Assembly (NCBI GenBank): GCA_030431455.1
Contig: JAUIJE010000017.1
Location: forward strand, 62,001 to 126,000
Source: a bacterium
GTDB taxonomy: Bacteria > Myxococcota > UBA727 > JAUIJE01
Direction: 5' to 3'
Length of the DNA stretch: 64,000 bases
Both the position numbers and the translations under genes were made by a program. Every line of letters begins with the position of its first letter. Within the stretch, counting starts at the first letter, position 1. Under the pieces are notes generated by a model, which saw only the letters and a program-made list of their open reading frames with translations, was not told the DNA's origin and did no database searches. Below, piece after piece: positions 17,723 to 26,059 of the stretch.

Positions 17723-18568
17723 ATGGAACTGCAAAACGTCCAATCTGTGCTCGGCATGATCCGGGTGGGCGGGCTCATCACCGCCGGGGTCGTGCTGCTC
17801 TTCACGGTTTTGCTCGCGCGCACCCTCACGTCGGTCTTGGTTCGCGCGGGCGATCGTTTCTTGGAGCGGCGCTTGTTGCTCAACCAGGTTGCGGCGTTTG
17901 TGCGGTTCGGGGTGTATTTCATCGGCATCCTCCTCGCGGTGGTGAGCGCGGTGGAGCTTCGCCAAGAGACCATCCTCGCGTTGTCGGGGACCATCGCCCT
18001 CGCCCTCGGGTTCGCCCTCAAGGACCTCGCGAGCTCCGTGCTCGCGGGCCTCACCATCCTTATCGACAAGCCATTCCAAGTCGGGGACCGCATCATGGCC
18101 GACGGGACGTACGGCGACGTCGTGGCCATCGGTCTGCGGTCGGTGCGCATCGCCACCCTCGACGACAACCTCGTCACCATTCCCAGCAGCCGCTTCCTCA
18201 CCGACAAGGTGTCCAGCGGCAACGCCGGAGAGCTGAACATGCTCGTGCAGATGGATTTTTTCATCGGCATGGATCAGAACGTCGAGCGCGGGGTGCAAAT
18301 CCTCGAGGAGGTGCTCACCGGTTCGCGGTTCTGCTACCTGAAAAAGCCCTGGGTGGTGCTCGTCAACCAAGTCGAGACCGGCGGCCACTTCGCGGTCCGG
18401 CTCCGGGCCAAGGCCTACGTGCTCGACACCCACTACGAAAAGCCGTTTGAAAGCGACGTGACCCGCCGCTTGATGAAGGCGTTCGCGGCCGAGAACATCC
18501 TGCCCCCCGCGCGGCTCGTGCGCGTGGTCGGCGGCGACGCGCCCCCGACCATGGAACTGGTGGCCTGA
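17723..18568 (+). CDS. MscS-family mechanosensitive ion channel
   Basis: 281 residues with GAGGAGG ahead of ATG 17723. Three hydrophobic segments precede the MscS pore helix (LSGTIALALGFALKDLASS) and the beta domain (KPFQVGDRIMADGTYGDV, IPSSRFLTD). The length is near that of E. coli MscS (286). Family members open under membrane tension to release osmolytes. Here the gene directly follows the AAA+ membrane protein, so gating or assembly may be coupled to that protein; this is inference. Confidence 0.9.
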   Translation: MELQNVQSVLGMIRVGGLITAGVVLLFTVLLARTLTSVLVRAGDRFLERRLLLNQVAAFVRFGVYFIGILLAVVSAVELRQETILALSGTIALALGFALKDLASSVLAGLTILIDKPFQVGDRIMADGTYGDVVAIGLRSVRIATLDDNLVTIPSSRFLTDKVSSGNAGELNMLVQMDFFIGMDQNVERGVQILEEVLTGSRFCYLKKPWVVLVNQVETGGHFAVRLRAKAYVLDTHYEKPFESDVTRRLMKAFAAENILPPARLVRVVGGDAPPTMELVA

Positions 18569-18977
18569 CCGTCCGCGCCCTGGCGCGCAGCCTCCGCCAC
18601 CCTGGCGCGGCGCGAACCCAGTTCCATTGGCGCAGACCGGTCACATCCTTTTTGCGCCCGCCATCTCAGTCTGCCCGCGGTCCGGCCACGTCTTTTTTGC
18701 GCAGGCCCACCCACAATCGGGTGGGCGGATCGCCCCACCCCCGCCGCCACGAAAGGACAAAACCTTCTCGTGCCGCACCGTGTGGGCAGCCAAAAAAAAA
18801 AAAAAAAAAAAAAAAATGTGTGACGCGTCTTCTCTGCATCCGGGCCGGAGACCGCCCGGTTGCGGCAGGCCCGGCCTGCTGAACTAATTTACCCTATGTT
18901 TCAAATACTTACGGCCTCGCCAGGGGACCGGATCTGGCCCCCGGCGGGCCGTCGGCCCATCCCGTAGAATCCTGTGC
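18569..18977. other. 409-bp intergenic with a 23-bp direct repeat and an A26 tract
   Basis: No convincing gene. It holds two imperfect 23-bp direct copies (18636-18658 and 18681-18703; 19 of 23 identical, ending TTTTTGCGC), 45 bp apart, then an A-tract of 26 bases, and finally an AT-rich segment (18885-18912) that may be the promoter of the downstream lipoprotein. Confidence 0.6.
18792..18817. repeat. Homopolymer (A)26
   Basis: Twenty-six consecutive A residues in otherwise GC-rich DNA. It could bend DNA or phase-vary promoter spacing by slippage; it could also be a sequencing or assembly fault. Confidence 0.85.
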
Positions 18978-21353
18978 ATGAGGTGTACGCGGACCTTCGT
19001 CGTCGTGGCGGCGCTGGCGAGCGGGGCGTGCGGCGAGCCGCCCCGGGCCACGACGTCGCTGTCCCCCGGTGACATCGCGCCCCCCGCGCTGGCCGCGCCG
19101 GTGGTGGTGGCCCGCTACGACGCCGCGCGCCACGATGTACCGCTGCCCAATGACCTGTACCGCGGCAGCCAGGTGCTGTCCGTGCCTGCCGAGGCCGCCC
19201 AGAGCGACGCCGAGGCCGACCTGTTCGCGCGGCTGCGGGGGGTGAGCGGCTACTTCGCGCAGAGCGCGATTTCGTTCCCGTTGTCCGGCCCGCTCGACGA
19301 AGCCACGGTGGCGGGCGCGACCCTGCTGTTCAACCCTGACACCCAAGCGGTGGTCGCACACAGTATCATTGTGCGGCCGGACGCGGTGGTGCTCGTGCCC
19401 GACGCCCCCCTGAGCCGCTCGTCACGGTTTGTCGCCGCGTTGCGCCAAGGCCCCACCGGGCCCGCGGGCGAGCCCTTCGTGCGCGACGAGGCGTACCAGG
19501 CCTACGCCGAGGGCCGGGGGGCCGCGTATGAGCTGCGGGCCGAGGCCGGGGTCACCGCCGCGCTCGCCGCGGTGCAAAGCCGGGGCATCGACCCCGACGA
19601 GATCGTGGTCAGCACGCTGTTCACGGTCACCGACGACGATGCGTTCCCGTTTGGGACCGGTCCCGAGGACACGCCGTTCCCTTCCCTCGCGCACATGAGC
19701 GCGCTGGGGCTGTCCATCCCCGGGCCGACCTTCGCCGCCCAGTTCGCCGATGCCCTCGTCGGGTACGACGGCTTTGGCACCCAGAGCCCGGTGCAGTTCC
19801 CGTTCCCCGAGCCCGCGGCCAACAACGCCGCGCTCCACAACGCCATGGCCCTGTACACCGTCGACGACGACGGCCTGCGGCCGGTCGAGGCCACCCACAC
19901 CGGGACGTTCGCCGGCGGCGGCACCATCGCGCCCACCGCCGCCCTCGCCCCCGAACAGGACGTGGTCGCGGCCCTGCACACCGGGCCCACCGCCGGCGGC
20001 CGGCTGTTCACCCCCGGGCTCACCCTGTTGGCGGTCACCTCTCCCGCTCCGCTCACCGACGACGACGGCCGCTCCACGGTGCGGCTGATCGCCGATGCCC
20101 GCGCCGCGGAGCTCGAGACCCTGCGGCCGGCCTACGCCGAGGCGGCGCTGTTCCTCGACGCCGACGGCACCCCGCGCGACGAGCTGCTCGCCCTGTCCCG
20201 CTATCCCCTGTTGCACCCCAAGACCCGGGTCCTGGCCATGCGCCAGGCGCTCTACGACCAGCAGGTCGACCCCACGCCCCACAACCTGCTGGTGGCCACC
20301 CCCGAGGAGCGCGGCATTCCCTTCGTGCTCAGCGACGTCGACACCGTGGTCACCGGCGACATCACCACCCTCGACTTCCTCGCCGGCGACAGCGTGGCCT
20401 TGTCGGTGTACGCCGAAGAGACGCCGGTGGACTTCATCCTCACCATCCCCGACGGCACCACCCCCGGCACCCCCATCCCGGTGGTGCTGTTCGGCCACGG
20501 GCTGTTCACCACCCGCGAGCTTGTCTACCTCGCCGCCGACTTCCTCGCCGCCGCGGGGTTCGCCGCGTTGTGCATCGACTTTCCCCTCCACGGCAAGCGC
20601 ACCCCGTGCCTGCAAAGCAGCGACTGCACCCAAGACGCGATGTGCGAGGCCGACGGGATGTGCCGCACCCCCGACGGCTCCGAGGTGCCGGTGGCCTCGG
20701 TCCAGAGCCCGTGGCCGGGAGGCCCGGCGGTGCCGGTGGCCACGGGCCGGGCGTTCATCAACCTGCAGACCCCGGCCAAGACCCGCGACCACTTCCTCCA
20801 GGGCCTCGTCGACCTCTCCCAGGCGGTGCGCTCGATCCAACTCGCGGACTGGGCCGGGTCCACCGGCTACACCCTCGACGGCAATGACATTGTGTACTTG
20901 GGCATGAGCCTGGGCGGCATCTATGGCGCGTCCTTTTCCGCCATCGAAGACCAAATCGGCAGCTTCGCCCTCAACGTGCCGGGGGCGGGCCTCGTCGACC
21001 TCATGCAAGAGAGCCAAGCCCTGCTCCCCGACGTGCAGGACTTCGCGTTCCAGACCGGGACCCTGCCCGGCACCGAAGCCCACTTCGCCTACGTGAGCAC
21101 CGCCCGGTGGATCTTCGACCTCGCCGACCCGCAAAATCTCGTGCGCCCCCACCCGGGCAAGCGCTACCTCATCCAAATGGCCAACGGCGACGAGATGGTC
21201 TCCAACGACGCCACCCACCGGCTCGCCGATGCGCTGGGCGAGCCCATTCAGGAGTACTTCCCGCTGCTCGGGCACGCGTTCTTGTTCGATCCCACGTCGT
21301 TGGAATCCGAGGCCGCCCGCGACGAGATCATCGCGTTCTTCGCCGCCCGCTAG
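18978..21353 (+). CDS. Alpha/beta-hydrolase lipoprotein (virulence-factor-lipase-like)
   Basis: 791 residues. The signal peptide has a lipobox-like SGAC followed by a Thr/Ser-rich linker. The N-terminal 400 residues are beta-rich and resemble the N-terminal region of bacterial extracellular 'virulence factor' lipases (start of mature part: PLPNDLYRG). The catalytic half has GHGLFTTREL (oxyanion HG), the nucleophile elbow GMSLGG and a late His (LLGHAFLFD). It should be an outer-membrane-anchored esterase or lipase. A Cys-rich insertion (TPCLQSSDCTQDAMCEADG) suggests disulfides. It is convergent with a paralogue at 21455. Confidence 0.82.
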   Translation: MRCTRTFVVVAALASGACGEPPRATTSLSPGDIAPPALAAPVVVARYDAARHDVPLPNDLYRGSQVLSVPAEAAQSDAEADLFARLRGVSGYFAQSAISFPLSGPLDEATVAGATLLFNPDTQAVVAHSIIVRPDAVVLVPDAPLSRSSRFVAALRQGPTGPAGEPFVRDEAYQAYAEGRGAAYELRAEAGVTAALAAVQSRGIDPDEIVVSTLFTVTDDDAFPFGTGPEDTPFPSLAHMSALGLSIPGPTFAAQFADALVGYDGFGTQSPVQFPFPEPAANNAALHNAMALYTVDDDGLRPVEATHTGTFAGGGTIAPTAALAPEQDVVAALHTGPTAGGRLFTPGLTLLAVTSPAPLTDDDGRSTVRLIADARAAELETLRPAYAEAALFLDADGTPRDELLALSRYPLLHPKTRVLAMRQALYDQQVDPTPHNLLVATPEERGIPFVLSDVDTVVTGDITTLDFLAGDSVALSVYAEETPVDFILTIPDGTTPGTPIPVVLFGHGLFTTRELVYLAADFLAAAGFAALCIDFPLHGKRTPCLQSSDCTQDAMCEADGMCRTPDGSEVPVASVQSPWPGGPAVPVATGRAFINLQTPAKTRDHFLQGLVDLSQAVRSIQLADWAGSTGYTLDGNDIVYLGMSLGGIYGASFSAIEDQIGSFALNVPGAGLVDLMQESQALLPDVQDFAFQTGTLPGTEAHFAYVSTARWIFDLADPQNLVRPHPGKRYLIQMANGDEMVSNDATHRLADALGEPIQEYFPLLGHAFLFDPTSLESEAARDEIIAFFAAR

Positions 21354-21454
21354 GGTCCAGCGACGAGGCACCCGACGGGGCCACGCCGAGCGCACTGCCC
21401 CTTTGGTTTTGAGATGCGCCAAAGGCGCGCTCGCCCCAGAATGTGACTGTGCGG

Positions 21455-23359
21455 CTACGGCAAGGGCCGGGTCACCGCCACCGGCGCGCCGTCGGTCAAG
21501 GTCTCGAAGAACAACCGCAGCGACTCCTGGGCGTTGGCGTCCCGGAACACCGCGAAGTGCCCCTCGTTGGGGTACTGCATCATCGCCGCGGTGGTGGGCG
21601 CGCCGTGGATGGTGCGGTTGGCTTGGGCCCGATCGCCGGCCGGGGGCACGTGCACCAGGTCGACGACGGCGAACCGTTCGCTCACCGGCTCGACCAAGGA
21701 CAGCCCATAAGCCGCGGCCATGCCCGCGTGGTTGCGCTTGGGGGTGAAGTCGTCGAGCAGGCCGGACGTCGCCACCAGGTGCGGCGCGTGGCCGGAGGCG
21801 CCGGTGCGCCACATGTCGCCGTAGTTGATGGGGTCGGCGGGGTCGACCCAAATCTGGAACAGGGAGAACACCGGGTGAAACCGGTCGAGGGACGCCTCCT
21901 CGGGCAGCCCGAGGAGGGTGCGGATGATCGCGGGGAGGTTCACGGGTTCGGTCTTTTCCGCCAGCGAGGGGGCAAAGCCGCCCCCCGCCCCGGACAGGTA
22001 CACCCCGGTGAGCCGCGGCTCGACCGCGGCGAGCATCGCGCCGACAATGCCGCCCTGCGAGTGGCCGAAGTACCCGATGCGCGAGGTGTCGAAAAACGCG
22101 GGCCCCCCGTCGAGCCAGATGCTCACCGCGAGGTTTTGCACCGCCGAGACCAGTTGCACTTTTTCAAGCACCGACTGCCGCCAGATGTTGCCGCCGGCGG
22201 GGGGGTTCAAAAAGTTGAACGTGAGCAGCTCCTCTTGGCCCTCGCGCCACCCCTCCCGGGTGCGGTGCACGGGCTCGCTGGTCATGATCGTGGCCCACCC
22301 CGCCCGGGCGAGCTGGTGCGACTCCGAGTACGGGGCGTTGCCGAGGCCGCTGCGGGCCCAACCTCCGGTGCCGTGGCCCATCACCGCGATGGGCCAGCCC
22401 CCGTCGGGCGCGGCTCCCTTGGGCACGGTGAGCACAAACTCCACCGTCTCCACAAACTGCGGGACAAACCGCCCGTCGTCGTCGATCTCCACCCGCCCGG
22501 TGGTGCCGTCGAAGCTGTCGTAGGGGGGCGCGCCCCGCAGGTATTGCTCGAGGTCGACCTCGCCCACATACACATTGTACTCGTCGAAGTTGACCTCCTC
22601 GTCGCGGTACAGCACCTCGGTGCGCGGGGGCGGCGCGTCCCGGAGCGCGCGCGCCGCGGCCAGCAGCGGCGGGGCCCGGTCCACGGTGTCGACGAACTGA
22701 ATCAACGCCACGTCCTCGGGACGGAGGGCGAGCGCGGCCAGGAGATTGCGGTACCGCGCGGCGTCGACCTTCACCCGCGCCTCGGGGTGCGTGCCGTTCA
22801 TCAGCTGGGTGAGGTCATCGGACGCGGCCAAGGCCGTGCCCGACGAGCCCCGGGCCGCGGTGGTGACCACCAACGCCACCGACCCCTGCGGCACCGCCCC
22901 GAGCAGCGGGGTCACGGCCACGGTGTCGTCCACAAAAAAGCCCCCGTCCCCGGCGAACACCTGCCACTCGATGGGCACCCGGACGCTGGGGTCGCTCAGC
23001 TCGACCATAAACATTGTCGCCCCGGGGCCGACCGAGTCCCCGGGGGTCTGGGGCAACGAGCCCTGGTCGATGCCGGCCGGGACCTGGAAATAGATGGTCT
23101 GGCTCTTGGCGTAGGCCGTGAGCTCTTGAAACAGCGCGAGGTAGTCCTCGAGCAGGGTGACCTCGCCGGGGTTGGGGAAGCTGCGCAGGGACAGCCGGGG
23201 CACGCCCTGCTCGTCGGGCTGCCGGAACACGTCCGAGGGCCAGGGCGCGCTCAGCCAGGCGGGGAAATTGTCCCGTGGGAGGGAGAAGGAGATTTCTTCG
23301 CCCGCGGGCGCGCAGGCCGCGCTGAGCACGAGGAGACACACGCCAAGGGGGGTTCGCAT
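21455..23359 (-). CDS. Alpha/beta-hydrolase lipoprotein, paralogue of the convergent gene
   Basis: 634 residues from ATG 23359 (MRTPLGVCLLVL), preferred over a TTG two codons upstream because it opens the signal peptide; the putative lipid-modified Cys follows LSAA. The mature N-terminus (PAPWPSDVFR-like: APWPSDVFRQ) matches the PLPNDLYR start of the neighbour. Catalytic motifs: GHGTGGW, GHSQGG (Ser nucleophile) and NEGHFAVF (His). Probably an envelope esterase. The two paralogues converge, 101 bp apart, with a short GCGCC-AAA-GGCGC stem between them. Substrate unknown. Confidence 0.8.
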   Translation of the reverse strand: MRTPLGVCLLVLSAACAPAGEEISFSLPRDNFPAWLSAPWPSDVFRQPDEQGVPRLSLRSFPNPGEVTLLEDYLALFQELTAYAKSQTIYFQVPAGIDQGSLPQTPGDSVGPGATMFMVELSDPSVRVPIEWQVFAGDGGFFVDDTVAVTPLLGAVPQGSVALVVTTAARGSSGTALAASDDLTQLMNGTHPEARVKVDAARYRNLLAALALRPEDVALIQFVDTVDRAPPLLAAARALRDAPPPRTEVLYRDEEVNFDEYNVYVGEVDLEQYLRGAPPYDSFDGTTGRVEIDDDGRFVPQFVETVEFVLTVPKGAAPDGGWPIAVMGHGTGGWARSGLGNAPYSESHQLARAGWATIMTSEPVHRTREGWREGQEELLTFNFLNPPAGGNIWRQSVLEKVQLVSAVQNLAVSIWLDGGPAFFDTSRIGYFGHSQGGIVGAMLAAVEPRLTGVYLSGAGGGFAPSLAEKTEPVNLPAIIRTLLGLPEEASLDRFHPVFSLFQIWVDPADPINYGDMWRTGASGHAPHLVATSGLLDDFTPKRNHAGMAAAYGLSLVEPVSERFAVVDLVHVPPAGDRAQANRTIHGAPTTAAMMQYPNEGHFAVFRDANAQESLRLFFETLTDGAPVAVTRPLP

Positions 23360-23456
23360 GTCCAAGTTGTAGCAGACCGCCCCCCGGGCGGCCGTCGGTT
23401 GTGCGAGATGTCGGTTGACAGCGGGCGACTTCGTCCTTAGAAATCGCGCTCAACTG

Positions 23457-23532
23457 GGGCGCATAACTCAGTTGGTAGAGTGTCACCTTCACACGGTGGA
23501 AGTCACAGGTTCAAGTCCTGTTGCGCCCACCA
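23457..23532 (+). tRNA. tRNA-Val (anticodon CAC)
   Basis: All arms fold: acceptor GGGCGCA/TGCGCCC, D-arm ACTC...GAGT, anticodon stem TCACC/GGTGG with loop TTCACAC (CAC at 23490-23492), and T-arm ACAGG-TTCAAGT-CCTGT. The CCA end is encoded (23530-23532). It reads GUG valine codons, among the commonest Val codons in this GC-rich genome. Confidence 0.97.
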
Positions 23533-23559
23533 AAAGCCGGCCCCCGGGGCCGGCTTTTT
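23532..23559 (+). terminator. Intrinsic terminator of the tRNA-Val gene
   Basis: The near-palindrome AAAAGCCGGCCCC / GGGGCCGGCTTTTT begins directly after the CCA end and finishes in a U-tract. The A-run on the other side could let it act in both directions. Confidence 0.9.
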
Positions 23560-23713
23560 GTTTGTCCCCGCGCCGGTCGGCGGCGCAGGTCGGGCGCGGC
23601 ACGTGGCGAATTCATGCGAGATGAATTGTTCATCTCGCAACATTGGCCAGGCCCACGCTGACGCCGCGGTTCGCTTCTGCTAGCCGACCGCGGTGGTTTG
23701 GCTTGGAGGCGAC

Positions 23714-25735
23714 ATGACCCGTTTGACCCTGTTCACCCTGGCCGGCTTGGCCCTTCTGCTCCCCGCGTGCTCGGCCGATGAGGCCGCGCAAAAGCCCACC
23801 GAGGAGACGTCCGGCGACGCCGCCCCCGCCCTCGAGCGCCGCGCGTTCAACAAGACCGCGGCCGCGTTGCACATCCCGCTGTTTTGGACCGCCGACGACC
23901 AAAACCCCGGCGTGATCGACCCCGGCGAGCTCGTGGTGCTCACCGGCTACGACGCCACCTGGGCCACCTACCTCAACGCCGACGGCAGCTTCACCGCCGC
24001 CACCTCCGCGGCCATCGACAACATCGCCAAGGTCCAGCAGGACGGCTTCCCCTGGGGCCACCTCACCGACCAAGAGCGGGCCCGCCGCCAAGCGTTGCTC
24101 CAGGAACTCAACCAGGGTCGCCCCACCCTGGTGCTCAACGACTTCTCCAGCGCCTCCGCCGAGGACAAAGCCATCGTCACCCACGTGCTCAACGCCGCGC
24201 GGTTGATCGAGGCCCTGCACGCCCAACAGATCGGCATCGCCCAGGTCGAGGACGCCCTCGCCGAGGACGACCGCATTTCCCGGGCGGTGCTGCACCGCAA
24301 CCAAGCGTCCTGGTGCGTGGCCCCCAAGACAGAGAACGACCCCCAATGTCACGTGACCCAGGAGGCCCCCGCCCGCCGCTTCGGGCTCTACCCCAAAGAC
24401 CTCCAAGCCGACAAAGGCTTCTGCCAGATGCTCGACGCCCACCCCCGTCACCAGGAGTTGCTCAACCCCTTCGTGGTGGTGCGCGCGGACGACAACGGCG
24501 AGCTCTCCCCCGTTCCCTACACCGAGGCCTACAAGGCCAAGATGGACGCCATCGCCAAAGAGCTCGACGCGGCCGCGGCCGCGATCGAGGACCCCGCGGA
24601 AGACGCGTTCAAAGCCTATCTCCTGGCTGATGCAGAAGCATTCCGGACCAACCAGTGGGAGCCCGCGGACGAAGCCTGGTCCAAAATGAACGTGCACAAC
24701 TCCAAGTGGTACCTCCGCCTCGCCCCCGACGAGGTCTACTTCGAACCTTGCAGCCGCAAGGCCGGCTTTCACGTCAGCTTCGCCCGCATCAACAAAGACA
24801 GCCTCGAATGGCAGAACAAACTGGAGCCGGTCAAAGCCGACATGGAACAAGCCCTGGCCGAGCTCGCCGGCCCGCCCTACGCCGCCCGCGACGTGAGCTT
24901 CCACCTGCCGGACTTCATTGACATTGTGCTCAACGCCGGCGACAGCCGGGCGCCGCACGGGGCCACCATCGGGCAGTCGCTGCCCAACTGGGGCCCGGTG
25001 GCCAACGAGGGCCGGGGCCGGACGGTGGCGATGACCAACCTCTACACCGACAAGGACAGCCTCGAGGCCCGCAAGGTCCAGGGCGAGAGCCTGTTCTGTC
25101 CCGACACCATCGGGCGGCTGGACCACGACCCCGCCCTCGGGACCATGAGCACGGTGCTGCACGAGGCGGCCCACAACCTGGGCCCCGCCCACGAGTACAA
25201 GGTCGACGGCAAGACCGCGGGCGAGATCTTTGGCGGCCCCTTGGCCTCGACCTTCGAAGAGCTCAAGGCCCAGACCGCGGCCCTGTATTTTGCCGAGTGG
25301 CTCAAAGACCGCGGCATCATCGACGACAAGACCGCCCAAGGCGCACACCTGCGGGACCTGACCTGGATGTTCGGCCACATCAGCCGCGGCATGTACGACG
25401 GCAACGGCAAACCCAAGGCCTATTCCCAATTGGCCGCGATCCAATTCGGGTGGTTGGTCAAGGCGGGGGCGGTGCAGTTCCAAAAAGACACCACCGCGGC
25501 CAACGGCACCGACGTGGGCTGCTTCTCGGTCGACGTGACCAAGCTCCCGGGCGCCATCTTTGGCCTCGCCAAAGAGGTGCTGCGCATCAAGGGCAGCGGG
25601 AACAAGGCCGGGGCCGAAGCCCTCAAGCAAGAGTTCGTGGACGACGAGGGCACCTACACGTCGCTGCGGGCGATCATCACCGAGCGCATGCTGCGCACCG
25701 AGAAGGCGACCTTCGTCTACGCGGTCCAACTCTGA
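23714..25735 (+). CDS. M49-like zinc metallopeptidase lipoprotein
   Basis: 673 residues from ATG 23714, with GGAGGC just upstream; signal peptide ends LLLPAC (lipobox). The fold resembles dipeptidyl-peptidase III (M49): VLHEAAHNLGPAHE followed about 30 residues later by TFEELKAQTAA, the second Glu motif. The first motif is HEAAH (HExxH) where classical M49 has HExxxH. Two Cys pairs (WCVAP, QCHVT; EPCSRK, LFCPD) suit an extracytoplasmic protein. It likely clips short peptides at the cell surface; an actual substrate is not known. It starts a three-gene plus-strand run. Confidence 0.8.
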   Translation: MTRLTLFTLAGLALLLPACSADEAAQKPTEETSGDAAPALERRAFNKTAAALHIPLFWTADDQNPGVIDPGELVVLTGYDATWATYLNADGSFTAATSAAIDNIAKVQQDGFPWGHLTDQERARRQALLQELNQGRPTLVLNDFSSASAEDKAIVTHVLNAARLIEALHAQQIGIAQVEDALAEDDRISRAVLHRNQASWCVAPKTENDPQCHVTQEAPARRFGLYPKDLQADKGFCQMLDAHPRHQELLNPFVVVRADDNGELSPVPYTEAYKAKMDAIAKELDAAAAAIEDPAEDAFKAYLLADAEAFRTNQWEPADEAWSKMNVHNSKWYLRLAPDEVYFEPCSRKAGFHVSFARINKDSLEWQNKLEPVKADMEQALAELAGPPYAARDVSFHLPDFIDIVLNAGDSRAPHGATIGQSLPNWGPVANEGRGRTVAMTNLYTDKDSLEARKVQGESLFCPDTIGRLDHDPALGTMSTVLHEAAHNLGPAHEYKVDGKTAGEIFGGPLASTFEELKAQTAALYFAEWLKDRGIIDDKTAQGAHLRDLTWMFGHISRGMYDGNGKPKAYSQLAAIQFGWLVKAGAVQFQKDTTAANGTDVGCFSVDVTKLPGAIFGLAKEVLRIKGSGNKAGAEALKQEFVDDEGTYTSLRAIITERMLRTEKATFVYAVQL

Positions 25736-25747
25736 CCGGAGCACCCG

Positions 25748-26059
25748 ATGAAACACGTCATCGAACACGACCTCGACCACGCCGACGCCAAACGCGCGGT
25801 GGAGGCGGCCATCGAGGCCTACAGCGAACGATTCTCGGAGTTCTCGCCCCAGGCGACCTGGACCGGCGACGACAAGGCGGAGATCTCGTTCAAGGCCAAG
25901 GGGGTCAGCCTCAAGGGCATCCTCGAGTTGACCGCCCAGGGGATCAAGATGGATCTCGACGTGCCGTTTGTTTTTAAGTTCATCCAGAAGAAGGCCATCG
26001 CCGTCATCGAAGAAGAGGTCCAACGTTGGGTGAAAAAAGCCAAAGCCGGCGACCTGTAG
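25748..26059 (+). CDS. Polyhydroxyalkanoic acid system family protein
   Basis: 103 residues, MKHVIEHDLDHADAKRAVE, matching the small PHA-granule-region family by its start (xHxLxxxxAxxRxE pattern), the TGDDKAEISFKAKGVSLKG beta hairpin and a C-terminal amphipathic helix. Members are found in PHA gene clusters but their role is undefined; no PHA synthase or phasin is in this window. The gene is 12 bp after the M49-like gene and overlaps the next gene by 34 bp. Confidence 0.75.
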   Translation: MKHVIEHDLDHADAKRAVEAAIEAYSERFSEFSPQATWTGDDKAEISFKAKGVSLKGILELTAQGIKMDLDVPFVFKFIQKKAIAVIEEEVQRWVKKAKAGDL

